Source of the DNA: CAZWSC01 sp964636385
GTDB lineage: Bacteria > Eisenbacteria > RBG-16-71-46 > CAIMUX01
Direction: 5' to 3'
Assembly: GCA_964636385.1 (NCBI GenBank)
Contig: CAZWSC010000079.1
Coordinates: 1 to 10,748, forward strand
Length of the DNA stretch: 10,748 nt
The stretch's first letter is position 1. Each line of letters opens with the position of its first letter. The notes under the pieces are model-generated. The model did not search any database. It was given only the letters and a program-made list of their open reading frames with translations, and was not told the DNA's origin. The translations under genes and the position numbers were made by a program. This document shows, piece after piece, positions 1-6,991 of the stretch.

Positions 1-32
1 GACAGCCGCTTCATAGACGGCAGACACGTCGC

Positions 33-232
33 GCTCCGGGACGCCCCAACTCCTCGGGCGTTTGCGCGGCCGCATCGTCGGCTTGGGATGGGGCGGCGAA
101 CACGTCCATCTCCGGAATGCAGCCGCTCCTCGGGTGTCTTGCCGTGCCGGGTCGCCAGCTCCGGAATGCCCTGACTCCGCGGGTGTTTGCGCGGCCGCGG
201 CGCCGGCATGGGGCGGGCCTGCGACGCGCGCC
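33..232. repeat. Cluster of three degenerate intergenic repeat units (left of the ATPase gene)
   Basis: Three units can be aligned by eye. Unit A (33-109) begins GCTCCGGGACGCC, continues ACTCCTCGGGCG and holds the 13-mer TTTGCGCGGCCGC at 61-73. Unit B (110-157) begins CTCCGGAATGC and carries CTCCTCGGGTGTCTTGCCG. Unit C (158-232) begins GCTCCGGAATGCC and holds the same 13-mer at 186-198, followed by a CCGGCATGGGGCGG segment like the CTTGGGATGGGGCGG of unit A. Further copies lie at 1728-1781 (inverted) and 1836-1908 (direct), on the other side of the ATPase gene. No coding function is apparent. A REP- or MITE-like intergenic repeat family is the likeliest reading, but no transposase or terminal duplication is visible. 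Confidence 0.75.
52..105 (+). repeat. Left arm of a 54-bp imperfect inverted repeat bracketing the ATPase gene
   Basis: Positions 52-105 match the reverse complement of 1728-1781 at 50 of 54 bases with no gaps (counted by hand). The arm starts CCTCGGGCGTTTGCGCGG and includes an 8-bp GCGGCCGC palindrome. The two arms are about 1.6 kb apart and enclose the complete ATPase gene and its promoter. Confidence 0.8.
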
Positions 233-349
233 TGAATGGAGACTGCTTGAAGCTGACGGTGATCTCGGTGCGCCACGATCCGAGTCTGGGTTTCGGGGCG
301 TCCGGACGTCAGTCTTGCGTGCCCGAACAGGGCCCGTTCTCCCTGCCGC

Positions 350-385
350 TTGACATTCAGGCTGTACTCGAATAATTATTCGAGC
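350..385 (+). promoter_or_regulatory. Promoter with an 18-bp palindromic operator abutting the ATPase start codon
   Basis: A consensus -35 box TTGACA lies at 350-355. At 367-384 is a perfect 18-bp palindrome, CTCGAATAATTATTCGAG, strikingly AT-rich in this GC-rich surrounding. A -10-like AATAAT (371-376, 15-bp spacer) or AATTAT (374-379, 18-bp spacer) falls inside it. The palindrome ends one base before the ATG at 386, and no Shine-Dalgarno sequence precedes that ATG. The simplest reading is a leaderless transcript starting at or next to the ATG, with a dimeric regulator able to cover the -10 region. The regulator is unknown; whether the ATPase itself or a separate factor binds here cannot be read from the sequence. 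Confidence 0.6.
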
Positions 386-1624
386 ATGAACGACGACAAG
401 TTCAGGCTGAGCTACCACGAGTGCCGCCGGGTTCTCACCGAGCGGCTGGCCGAGCCGGCGCCGGGACGCATCCAGCTCCTCTGTGGGCCGCGGCAGGTCG
501 GCAAGACGACGCTCCTGCTGGAGTTGGCGCGGGGCGCCGGGGACGGGGCGTTCTACGGAGCGGGCGATGCGCCGGAGGCGTCGCTGCCCGGCTTCCTCGA
601 GCGGCTGCTGGGTGCGGCGGAGGAGTTCACGTCGGTCCGGGGCAAGGCGATCGTGTTGCTGGACGAAGTCCACCTGCTGGCCGACTGGGCGGCGCGGCTC
701 AAGGGGTATTCCGATCGCATCCGCCGGCGCAAGCTGCCGATCCACATCGTTGCGACCGGGTCATCGGCGTTGCGTGTGGGGGCCGGCTCGCGGGAGAGCC
801 TGGCCGGGCGATTCGAGCGGCTGACCCTGACGCACTGGTCGGCCGCATCGCTGGCGCTGGCCTTCGGGATCGATCGCGACTTGGCGCCGGAGTTTCTGGT
901 GCGCATGGGGTCGTACCCGGGCTCGGTCCCGCTGCGTGACGACCCCGCTCGCTGGACTGCCTATGTGCGCGAGGCGATCCTCGAGCCGGCGATCGGGCGC
1001 GACATCCTGGCCCTGTCCCAGGTACGCAGGCCGGCGTTGCTGCGGCAGGTCTTCGCGATTGCTGCGCTCTACCCCGCCCGCATCGTCTCCCTGCAGAAGA
1101 TCCAGGGGCAGCTCCAGGACCGTGGTGCGCTCGAGACCATCGCTCACTATCTGGCCCTGTTGCAGGAGGCCTTCCTCGTGGCGGCGATCCCGAAGTACGC
1201 GGCGCGGGGTGTGCGCCGCAGGATGGCGCCGCCGAAGCTGATCACCCTTAACAATGCGCTGCTCGCGGTCGCAGATCCGCAGGGGATTGCCGATCCCCGG
1301 GCGGAGCCTGCGCGTTTCGGTGCCTGGGTCGAGAACGCCTGCCTGGCAGCGGCCTGGAACACAGGGCAGAGTGTGTCCTACTGGCGCGAGGAACCTCTCG
1401 AAGTCGACGGGATCATCGAGGGCAGCTGGGGCCGCTGGGCGTTGGAGATCAAGACGGGCGGATTCCAGTCGGGGGAACTCCGCGGTCTGTTGGAGTTCGT
1501 GCGACGCCATCCCGGCTTCCGGCCTCTCGTAGTCTGCGGAGCCGAGGGGCGCCGGACCGCCGCGGCCGCGGGGATTGCGGCTGTCACGTGGCAGGAGTTC
1601 CTGCTGGATGGGCCGAGTGCGTAA
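386..1624 (+). CDS. AAA+ ATPase with C-terminal DUF4143 / PD-(D/E)XK-like domain
   Basis: A 412-residue cytoplasmic protein of the AAA_14-DUF4143 family, P-loop ATPases whose cellular role is poorly defined. The N-terminal ATPase has Walker A GPRQVGKTT (residues 34-42), Walker B AIVLLDE (88-94), a sensor-like ATGSSA (123-128) and the SLAGRFERL segment (138-146) typical of the family. The C-terminal half carries LLQEAFLV (258-265), FGAWVEN (311-317) and a restriction-endonuclease-like signature: D341, then E354-I355-K356. Length is normal and both domains look intact. I start it at ATG 386 rather than TTG 350 because that TTG is part of a perfect -35 box and the palindrome lies between them. 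No ribosome binding site precedes the ATG, which suggests leaderless translation. The gene stands alone, bracketed by repeats, and has no visible antitoxin or partner. Family assignment is secure; DNA cleavage or toxin-like activity is unproven. Confidence 0.94.
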   Translation: MNDDKFRLSYHECRRVLTERLAEPAPGRIQLLCGPRQVGKTTLLLELARGAGDGAFYGAGDAPEASLPGFLERLLGAAEEFTSVRGKAIVLLDEVHLLADWAARLKGYSDRIRRRKLPIHIVATGSSALRVGAGSRESLAGRFERLTLTHWSAASLALAFGIDRDLAPEFLVRMGSYPGSVPLRDDPARWTAYVREAILEPAIGRDILALSQVRRPALLRQVFAIAALYPARIVSLQKIQGQLQDRGALETIAHYLALLQEAFLVAAIPKYAARGVRRRMAPPKLITLNNALLAVADPQGIADPRAEPARFGAWVENACLAAAWNTGQSVSYWREEPLEVDGIIEGSWGRWALEIKTGGFQSGELRGLLEFVRRHPGFRPLVVCGAEGRRTAAAAGIAAVTWQEFLLDGPSA

Positions 1625-1654
1625 GGCTGCGCCAGCTGCACCGCGGAAGGATCT

Positions 1655-1714
1655 CACCACGAAGGGCACGAAGAGGGACGTTTCACCACGAAGGACACGA
1701 AGAGCACGAAGGGG
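1655..1714 (+). repeat. Degenerate 9-bp tandem repeat of the CCACGAAGG type
   Basis: Nonamers of the form CCACGAAGG, GCACGAAGA, ACACGAAGA and GCACGAAGG are lined up in two blocks, 1655-1674 and 1684-1714. Each block opens with CACCACGAAGG, and the separation is GGGACGTTT. Very similar ACGAAG-type strings occur, from memory, in intergenic DNA of many unrelated environmental bacteria, where they are often mis-called as small proteins. That recollection was not checked. No coding role is proposed. Confidence 0.75.
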
Positions 1715-1727
1715 TTCTTGTGCAACG

Positions 1728-1781
1728 ACATGTTCCCCGCCCCATCCCATGCCGTCGATGCGGCCGCGCAAACGCCCGAGG
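1728..1781 (-). repeat. Right arm of the inverted repeat bracketing the ATPase gene
   Basis: Read on the - strand this segment begins CCTCGGGCGTTTGCGCGG and ends GGGGAACATGT. It matches 52-105 with four substitutions in 54 bases. It is the only inverted copy; the other family members in the window are in direct orientation. Confidence 0.8.
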
Positions 1782-1835
1782 CGCGCGCATTACATGCCTT
1801 TCAACGATCGCGCGCCGTTCGACCCCGACGAGGGC

Positions 1836-1908
1836 TTTGCGCGGCCGCAAGCGCGACGCGATTCCAGGGACGCCCGGACTCCTCGATCGGCTTACCGTGC
1901 CGAGTCGC
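1836..1908 (+). repeat. Two further direct copies of the intergenic repeat family
   Basis: The 13-mer TTTGCGCGGCCGC recurs at 1836-1848. Positions 1867-1885 match 38-56 at 17 of 19 bases (GGGACGCCC, two differing bases, then ACTCCTCG). Positions 1879-1908 match unit B (126-155) at 24 of 30 bases, sharing CTCCTCG, CTT, CCGTGCCG and GTCGC. The unit order resembles the left cluster but is more diverged. Confidence 0.6.
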
Positions 1909-2008
1909 AGGGCTTCCCATGATGCGCGAGACACAGCGCACTTGAATCAGTTATCCTCCTGACCGTCGCATCCTCCGTCAGGAGTCCATACCGCAGAGGA
2001 GGTCGCTC

Positions 2009-3772
2009 ATGAGATCCGGAAGATCCCCATCGCGTTGCCTGCAGGTTCCGATGACATGCATGGCGCTTGCCATGATCCTCATTGTCGCTGCGCTGGGTGC
2101 TGATCCGGGCTCATCTGCGGCCTCCTCGCCCGCGGAGACTACACCCGCCACCACTCTCGCATCCCTTGATATCCCTGGGGAACCTGAGTTCGCGGCAGTG
2201 GCCCGGGAGATCCTTGGCCTCCGTATCGCCATTCAGCCGGGCGTTGCTTCGGGAGCAGGGTTGTTCGACGACGCGGCCCATCTCCCGTCGTTCCATCCGG
2301 ACACCGTGTCGGCCCGGACGGCTCGCCTGGATGCATGTCTCGCCGCCCTGCGCGGGATGGAGTGGCGCTCCTGGGAGGTCGACCGCCAGATCGACTGGAG
2401 ATGGATCTACATGATCGCGGACGAGGCGCGGATCGAGCTTGCCGAGGAGAAGCTCTACCTTCGCCGGCCCGCATCCTGGCTGGAGCCTCTCTCCGGCAAC
2501 TACATCGCCCTCCTGACCCACATGCCGCACAGAACCGACATACGCGAGCGGCTGACCCGCGGAGTCCCGGGCATGGTCGAGGAGATGCGACGCGTGGCTG
2601 TCTCTCCGACTGCCCGCGATGTCACAACCGCAGTGGGCGTGGCAGGCGGGGTCATCGCAATTCTTGAGGCGGACCATATGGGGCCGGATACTGATGCCGC
2701 GGTTGCGGCGCTCGCTGCATACGTGGAGGAGCTGGAAGCCCTGGAGGGCCTGCCGGAGTTCGCCGTGATCGGCGCCGAAAGGTACCAGGATCGCCTGCGC
2801 CGAGTGCTGCTCCTGCCCTGGTCGCCGCAGCAGCTCGTGGCGCTGGCCCAGAGCGAGCTTGCAGACGTGGATGCGGCGCTGAACGAGCTTCGCCCGCGCC
2901 TGTCTCCGGAACCGGAGCCCACGCCGGCTCAGCTCGAGCTGGCAGAGTCGCTTGATCAGGACAAGGTGCTCGCCCTGTACAACGAGATCACGGACGCCTA
3001 TCGCGGGTTCACGGACGCATCAAACCTGATGACGATTCCTCCGGAGGTCGGCCCGATCCGCGCCCGTCCCACACCGCAGGCGATGATCCCGCTTACGGGC
3101 GACGGCGGAAGCATGAACCCGCCTCCGCCTTTCCACGACACGAATGTGAGCTGGTGGAATGTCGAGAACTTCAAGGAGGACTGGACTCCCGAGAGGCGGA
3201 TCCGCAGGGTGATGAGCGCGCACGGACACAGGCGGACCGGGATGGGCCCCTACGCCGCGCACGAAGGCGCGCCCGGGCATCACCTGCAGCTCTCGATCGC
3301 GCGCCTCCACGCCAATCCGCTCCGCTCGATCATGATCGACAACGGCATGGTCGAGGGGTGGGCCATGTATGCCGAGGAGATGTTCTGGCGTGCGGGCGGT
3401 TTCGACGATTCGCCGGACGCCGAGTTCAGGACACTGCACTCGTGGCGAGCCCGCGTACGGCGGGTCTTCTACGACGTGCACGTGGAGTGCGGCGACTGGA
3501 CACTTCAGGATGCAGCCGACTTCAGGCATCAGACGCGCCGCGGGCAGGCACCGATCGATCCTGATGTGCTGAGGGCGATCAACTGGCCCACGCAGCTCAT
3601 CTGCTATTTCTGCGGCAAGATGCAGATCCTCGAGCTGAAGGAGGCCTACCGTGCAAAGCTCGGCGACGCATTCACAGAGCGCGGCTTCCACGACGCGCTC
3701 CTGGCGGAGGGATCGATCCCGGTGGCGCTGATAAGGGCGAAGCTGCTGGGGGAGGAGGTGCCGGGGTTGTAG
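2009..3772 (+). CDS. Secreted DUF885 family protein (putative zinc metallopeptidase fold)
   Basis: A 587-residue exported protein of the DUF885 family. The first ~38 residues form a Sec-type signal peptide: basic start, hydrophobic core from about residue 15 to 29, then AALGADPGSSAA. The hallmark motif HEGAPGHH lies at residues 418-425, followed by EGWAMYAEE at 449-457 and QLICYFCGK at 529-537. In the family the H-E-x(4)-H-H and downstream E are read as a gluzincin-like metal site; that chemistry is inferred here, and substrates are not known. Length of roughly 550-600 residues is normal for the family. The start is well supported: AGAGGAGG at 1995-2002 leaves six bases to the ATG. A 116-bp gap separates it from the next + strand gene, so cotranscription is possible but unproven. 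No key residue appears missing. Confidence 0.92.
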   Translation: MRSGRSPSRCLQVPMTCMALAMILIVAALGADPGSSAASSPAETTPATTLASLDIPGEPEFAAVAREILGLRIAIQPGVASGAGLFDDAAHLPSFHPDTVSARTARLDACLAALRGMEWRSWEVDRQIDWRWIYMIADEARIELAEEKLYLRRPASWLEPLSGNYIALLTHMPHRTDIRERLTRGVPGMVEEMRRVAVSPTARDVTTAVGVAGGVIAILEADHMGPDTDAAVAALAAYVEELEALEGLPEFAVIGAERYQDRLRRVLLLPWSPQQLVALAQSELADVDAALNELRPRLSPEPEPTPAQLELAESLDQDKVLALYNEITDAYRGFTDASNLMTIPPEVGPIRARPTPQAMIPLTGDGGSMNPPPPFHDTNVSWWNVENFKEDWTPERRIRRVMSAHGHRRTGMGPYAAHEGAPGHHLQLSIARLHANPLRSIMIDNGMVEGWAMYAEEMFWRAGGFDDSPDAEFRTLHSWRARVRRVFYDVHVECGDWTLQDAADFRHQTRRGQAPIDPDVLRAINWPTQLICYFCGKMQILELKEAYRAKLGDAFTERGFHDALLAEGSIPVALIRAKLLGEEVPGL

Positions 3773-3888
3773 GGGTCCTGAGGCGCCCCACTGCATCGTA
3801 CCAGTCAGTATGGAGGAGAGGGCTGGCGTGTATCACTACTTACTACTCGTCGGCACGAAAGAGAACATGGAAGCCAGAACCGGGAGCC

Positions 3889-5595
3889 ATGCATTTGTAT
3901 AACCGGAAAACAGCCGATCAGATACAGGCGCCATCGTCGCTGTCTCTTCTGGCCATCGCCGGCTTCGCTCTTCTCGCCGTGCTCTCGGGCTTCCGGTTCA
4001 GTGCCGGCGACTTCGACTTCTACATCACCTTCATCCATCACAGTCATGATCCCTCGCTCTTCAGAAACGATCTGCTGATAGGTACGCTCGATTCGCATCC
4101 GGTCTACATCTGGAAGCTCATGGGGGTTATGCTTCATCTGATTCCCGTCGGCCTGCTTGTTCGCGCAGCTTTCCTGCTTCAGACCTTCCTGATCGCTGCC
4201 GCTGCGTTCCTCTTCTTCAGGAACTTCTTCGGCAGGCAGTGTGGATTGCCCTTCTTCCTCTTGTTGCTCCTGCTCCCGGTCTCCGCGCCTGCATACGGGC
4301 TGTATGGTCTGAACCCCTACGGCTACTTCCATGCAGGCGCCATCGCGTTCGGGCTTACCCTTGTCGGCTACACACTGGCAGACCGTGGCAGATGGATTGC
4401 CGGTGGCATGGTTGCCGGCACCGTCTTCCTGGTGCATCCCATCACCGCGGTGTATGCCGCCGGATTCCTCTTCATACGGGGCGTGATCGAGCTCAGGCTC
4501 CCGGGGCAGCGGCTGCGCATCATGCTTGGGTGGCTCCTGCTTGTGGCTGTCGCCCTTCCGAGTCTCGTTCCTGCCATACAGACCTTGATAAGAGGTTCAG
4601 GTGCCTCTGTCGACATTGAGTTCTGGCGTTCTCTCGCCAGGTTGAGGATGAACCACGGTTACTTCGTATCCGCATGGGTTCCGGAGCGGTTCATCCAGCT
4701 GGCCGCATGTTTCGGGCTGGTTCTAGTTCTCTGGAGGCATCATCCTGCCTGGAAGCGGCTTCTTCCGCTCATGATCATGGTGGCCGGCGGTCTTGTTCTG
4801 ATGACGATGGCGGACGTCTTCACAGTGCGCTTCCTGCTGAGGCTGCAACTCGGCCGGTGCTCCTACTTCCTCTTCTTCCTGGTAACCGCGTTCGCTGCCG
4901 ACACGCTTACCAACCGCGCACTTTGGACGCGTGAACGTCCGGGCACCCCAATCTGGACCCTTGCCGCCCTCGCCGTCCTCGTGATCTACGGAGATGCGGC
5001 GATCCACAACCAACCATTGTGGGCAAGGATGGCTGTGGGCGTTTCGTTTGCTGGCGCCGCTATCTTCCTCCTCATCCGCCGATGTCGTCCCGTTCATCCA
5101 GCACTCTTCTTCATGCTTCTGGCCGCTGGTATCGGTACGGCGACGATTGCACGGTCGATGGATGACTTCAGGTGGACCAGGGCGCAGGAAATGGCCGACC
5201 CATGGATATCCTTCGGCACCGAAAGCGCGGCTTACATCCCGATGGACAGCGTTGTCATGATCCCACTCACGCGCCGGGAGTTCAGGCCGTATGCGTTGCG
5301 GGCCACATTCTGCAACTGGAAGGACGGCGCACCGCACCTCTTCTGCGACAGAACCCTGCCTGAATGGTGGCGAAGGATGCAGCTCTTCGGCGTTACGCTC
5401 AAGACGAGCAGAAGGGAGCTCCCGGCGCTCTATCATGACCGGGCGATCGAAGTGGCGAGGGCGGAGGGTATACGTTTCGTGGTGTTCGAGAAGGCGCGGG
5501 CAGTGGCGACCGGGCCCCTTCTGCTGGAAAACGACGCGTTTGGGCTTGCGGATCTTTGTGCATGGACGCCTGAGGATAGCCTTCTGGTCCGTTAG
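3889..5595 (+). CDS. Polytopic membrane protein with soluble C-terminal domain (GT-C/DUF6798-like)
   Basis: A 568-residue integral membrane protein with roughly 11-13 hydrophobic segments between residues 18 and 421, then a soluble tail of about 145 residues. The first loop is acidic (DFDFY at 41-45, HDPSLFRND at 53-61), as in the first extracytoplasmic loop of GT-C fold glycosyltransferases. The tail contains MIPLTRREFRPYALRA (457-472), NWKDG (476-480) and LPEWWRRM (490-497). This resembles the FR...R...WK...EW..R pattern I associate with DUF6798-type membrane proteins. Lipid-linked sugar transfer at the membrane is a possible role, but no catalytic site can be proven. ATG 3889 is preceded by GGGAG only two bases away, so translation initiation may be weak. 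The gene looks less GC-rich than its neighbours. Ninety bases separate its stop from the M23 remnant. Confidence 0.7.
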   Translation: MHLYNRKTADQIQAPSSLSLLAIAGFALLAVLSGFRFSAGDFDFYITFIHHSHDPSLFRNDLLIGTLDSHPVYIWKLMGVMLHLIPVGLLVRAAFLLQTFLIAAAAFLFFRNFFGRQCGLPFFLLLLLLPVSAPAYGLYGLNPYGYFHAGAIAFGLTLVGYTLADRGRWIAGGMVAGTVFLVHPITAVYAAGFLFIRGVIELRLPGQRLRIMLGWLLLVAVALPSLVPAIQTLIRGSGASVDIEFWRSLARLRMNHGYFVSAWVPERFIQLAACFGLVLVLWRHHPAWKRLLPLMIMVAGGLVLMTMADVFTVRFLLRLQLGRCSYFLFFLVTAFAADTLTNRALWTRERPGTPIWTLAALAVLVIYGDAAIHNQPLWARMAVGVSFAGAAIFLLIRRCRPVHPALFFMLLAAGIGTATIARSMDDFRWTRAQEMADPWISFGTESAAYIPMDSVVMIPLTRREFRPYALRATFCNWKDGAPHLFCDRTLPEWWRRMQLFGVTLKTSRRELPALYHDRAIEVARAEGIRFVVFEKARAVATGPLLLENDAFGLADLCAWTPEDSLLVR

Positions 5596-5685
5596 ACCGA
5601 TAGCTACTGCAGCATCGAACCGGCATGTGTTGAGGAGATGGCCACCTCCCATCCGCGTGCACTGCACCTGGAGAGGCGAACCCGC

Positions 5686-6871
5686 ATGACACCCGGCCAG
5701 ACTCTCCGCGCAGCCGCGCTCATCCTCAGCCTTGTCGTTGTCGCCGGCAGTGCGACGGCCGGTGCTGACAACGTCCGGCCAGTGGCACTGGCGGATCGCA
5801 GTCGGAGAGCCCGGCAGCGGCACGACTCGGGGTTACCTCTACGCACACATCGACGAGCCGACCATCGCAGTCTCGGTCGGCGACGCCGTTGTGACGGGGC
5901 AATACCTCGGGAATCTCGTCCCGTGGCCTATCTACAGCTTCACTCACCTGCACTTCGCCGAGATCGAGGACACCGGCGCGCAGTGGTTCGGCGACTGGCT
6001 CTGCAGCGGCAATGCCCACCTCTACACGGAAAACCAGACGGAAACAGAGCCGCCTGTCTTCGAGCAGGCGATCGAGAGCGGCCTCTTCGCCTTCTGTGAC
6101 AACCAGTCGTCGAACTACCAGGACCCGAACTCCCTGACCGGAGAGGTCGACATCATCGTGCGCGTCGGCGACAGGATCGCTTCGAACTGGCTGTGCACCG
6201 TGCAGGAGCTGCGCTACACGATCTACCCGGCCGGACTGCCGTGGCACCCGGTAGTGGACGACAAGCTCTCCGTGCGGTTCGACATGGCGCTCGACACCTA
6301 CCAGGGCGGGCCGATCGACCCGTTCCTGGTCGAGCTTCTGTACAAGCGGGATGAGACATGCCGGACCTACGGGGACTATGAGCGCCGCGAGTTCTACCAC
6401 ATCATCACGAACTCCAACGGCGACGATGTCTACGACGAGTCCGATCTGTGGGAGGCCTGGGACACCACTCTCCTCCCGGACGGGGATTACGTCGTGCGGG
6501 TCAAGGCGTACGACGTGGCGGGCAACGCGACAACCGACTCGATGACCGTCCGGACCGCCAACGGCAATCCTTCGTCGATCGAAGAAGCGGCCGGCATCTC
6601 CGGCGGCCTCGCGCTGAAGCCGAATCCGGCCCTCGGCCGGGCCATGATATCGTGGGCCGTCGCCGGGTCCGGACCTGTCCGTATCGATGTGTACGGTCTT
6701 ACCGGCCGGAGAATCCGGTCACTCCCGATCGGGGGCGATGCGAGAGCCTCCGGCAGCATCCTCTGGGACGGAAGGGACGATGGCGGGCGGCCTGTCCCCG
6801 CGGGAGTATACCTGGTGCGGATGTTCCGCCCGGGAGGCGTGGAGGCGGCAAAGCTGCAGATACTGCGGTGA
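5686..6871 (+). pseudogene. Disrupted secreted M23-type peptidase with FlgD-like C-terminal domain
   Basis: The gene appears broken near its 5' end. ATG 5686, with GGAGAGG nine bases upstream, opens a clean signal peptide (MTPGQTLRAAALILSLVVVA, then GSATAGAD). That frame then turns into arginine-rich non-protein-like sequence. The body lies in the +1 frame from about 5780 to the TGA ending at 6871. It carries YLYAHID, a VSVGDAVVTGQYLG strand and HLHF (histidines near 5945-5953), which is the second half of an M23/LytM zinc site. The H-x3-D half is absent and cannot fit in the ~20 codons available. An internal deletion of roughly 40 or more codons with a net frame change explains this better than a one-base error. 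Downstream are an Ig-like segment (LPDGDYVVRVKAYDVAGN) and, in the last ~85 residues, a FlgD-like Ig domain (LKPNPALGRAMISW ... VPAGVYLVRM). The body alone would lack a signal peptide. Confidence 0.72.
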
Positions 6872-6991
6872 TTACGTCGCTCCGCTGTACAACCTGAGTG
6901 GCGAGCAGAAGCTGCGCTCAGTGGGGGCTGGCATGCGCATGGAGTCATGTCGCATCAAGGCTGCAGTCCACTAGTATCGAGCGCGCCCGCC

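Larger units (their letters stand above)
1..349. other. Gene-free region carrying degenerate GC-rich repeats
   Basis: I see no convincing gene here. Open frames exist on both strands but they run through repeated sequence, lack ribosome binding sites and show no recognisable domain. The stretch 33-232 is built from repeat units described separately. Positions 233-349 hold nothing I can name beyond a 10-bp palindrome, CGTCCGGACG, near position 300. The region ends at the TTGACA box in front of the ATPase gene. Confidence 0.7.
1625..2008. other. Gene-free region with tandem and dispersed repeats
   Basis: This stretch between the ATPase and DUF885 genes holds three repeat features listed separately: the CACGAAG-type tandem repeat, the right inverted arm, and two direct copies of the left-hand family. 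Short open frames in all directions are explained by the repeats. The last 40 bases contain the ribosome binding site of the DUF885 gene. I see no clear rho-independent terminator and no convincing sigma-70 promoter, although a TTGAAT hexamer occurs at 1942-1947. Confidence 0.7.

Noticed and set aside
1562..1569. GCGGCCGC octamer within the ATPase gene as another member of the repeat family
   Set aside because: It lacks the preceding TTTGC and any flanking similarity, and it encodes part of an alanine run in the protein.
11..1771. Two long - strand frames (11-745 and 761-1771) across the repeats and the ATPase gene
   Set aside because: They run through the repeat units and opposite an intact DUF4143 gene. 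The frames look like proteins only because of high GC at third positions.
5638..5685. Earlier ATG (5638) for the M23-type gene
   Set aside because: Its TGAGGAG directly abuts the ATG, and the added 16 residues would precede an otherwise ideal signal peptide. ATG 5686 has a well-spaced GGAGAGG.
4723..5823. Open frame of 366 codons on the - strand opposite the membrane protein
   Set aside because: No recognisable domain, and it crosses the end of one gene and the start of the next. It is a GC-driven shadow.
6872..6991. Possible bidirectional terminator between the convergent M23 remnant and amidohydrolase genes
   Set aside because: Only short interrupted stems such as CTGAG/CTCAG can be drawn, without a T-run on either side.
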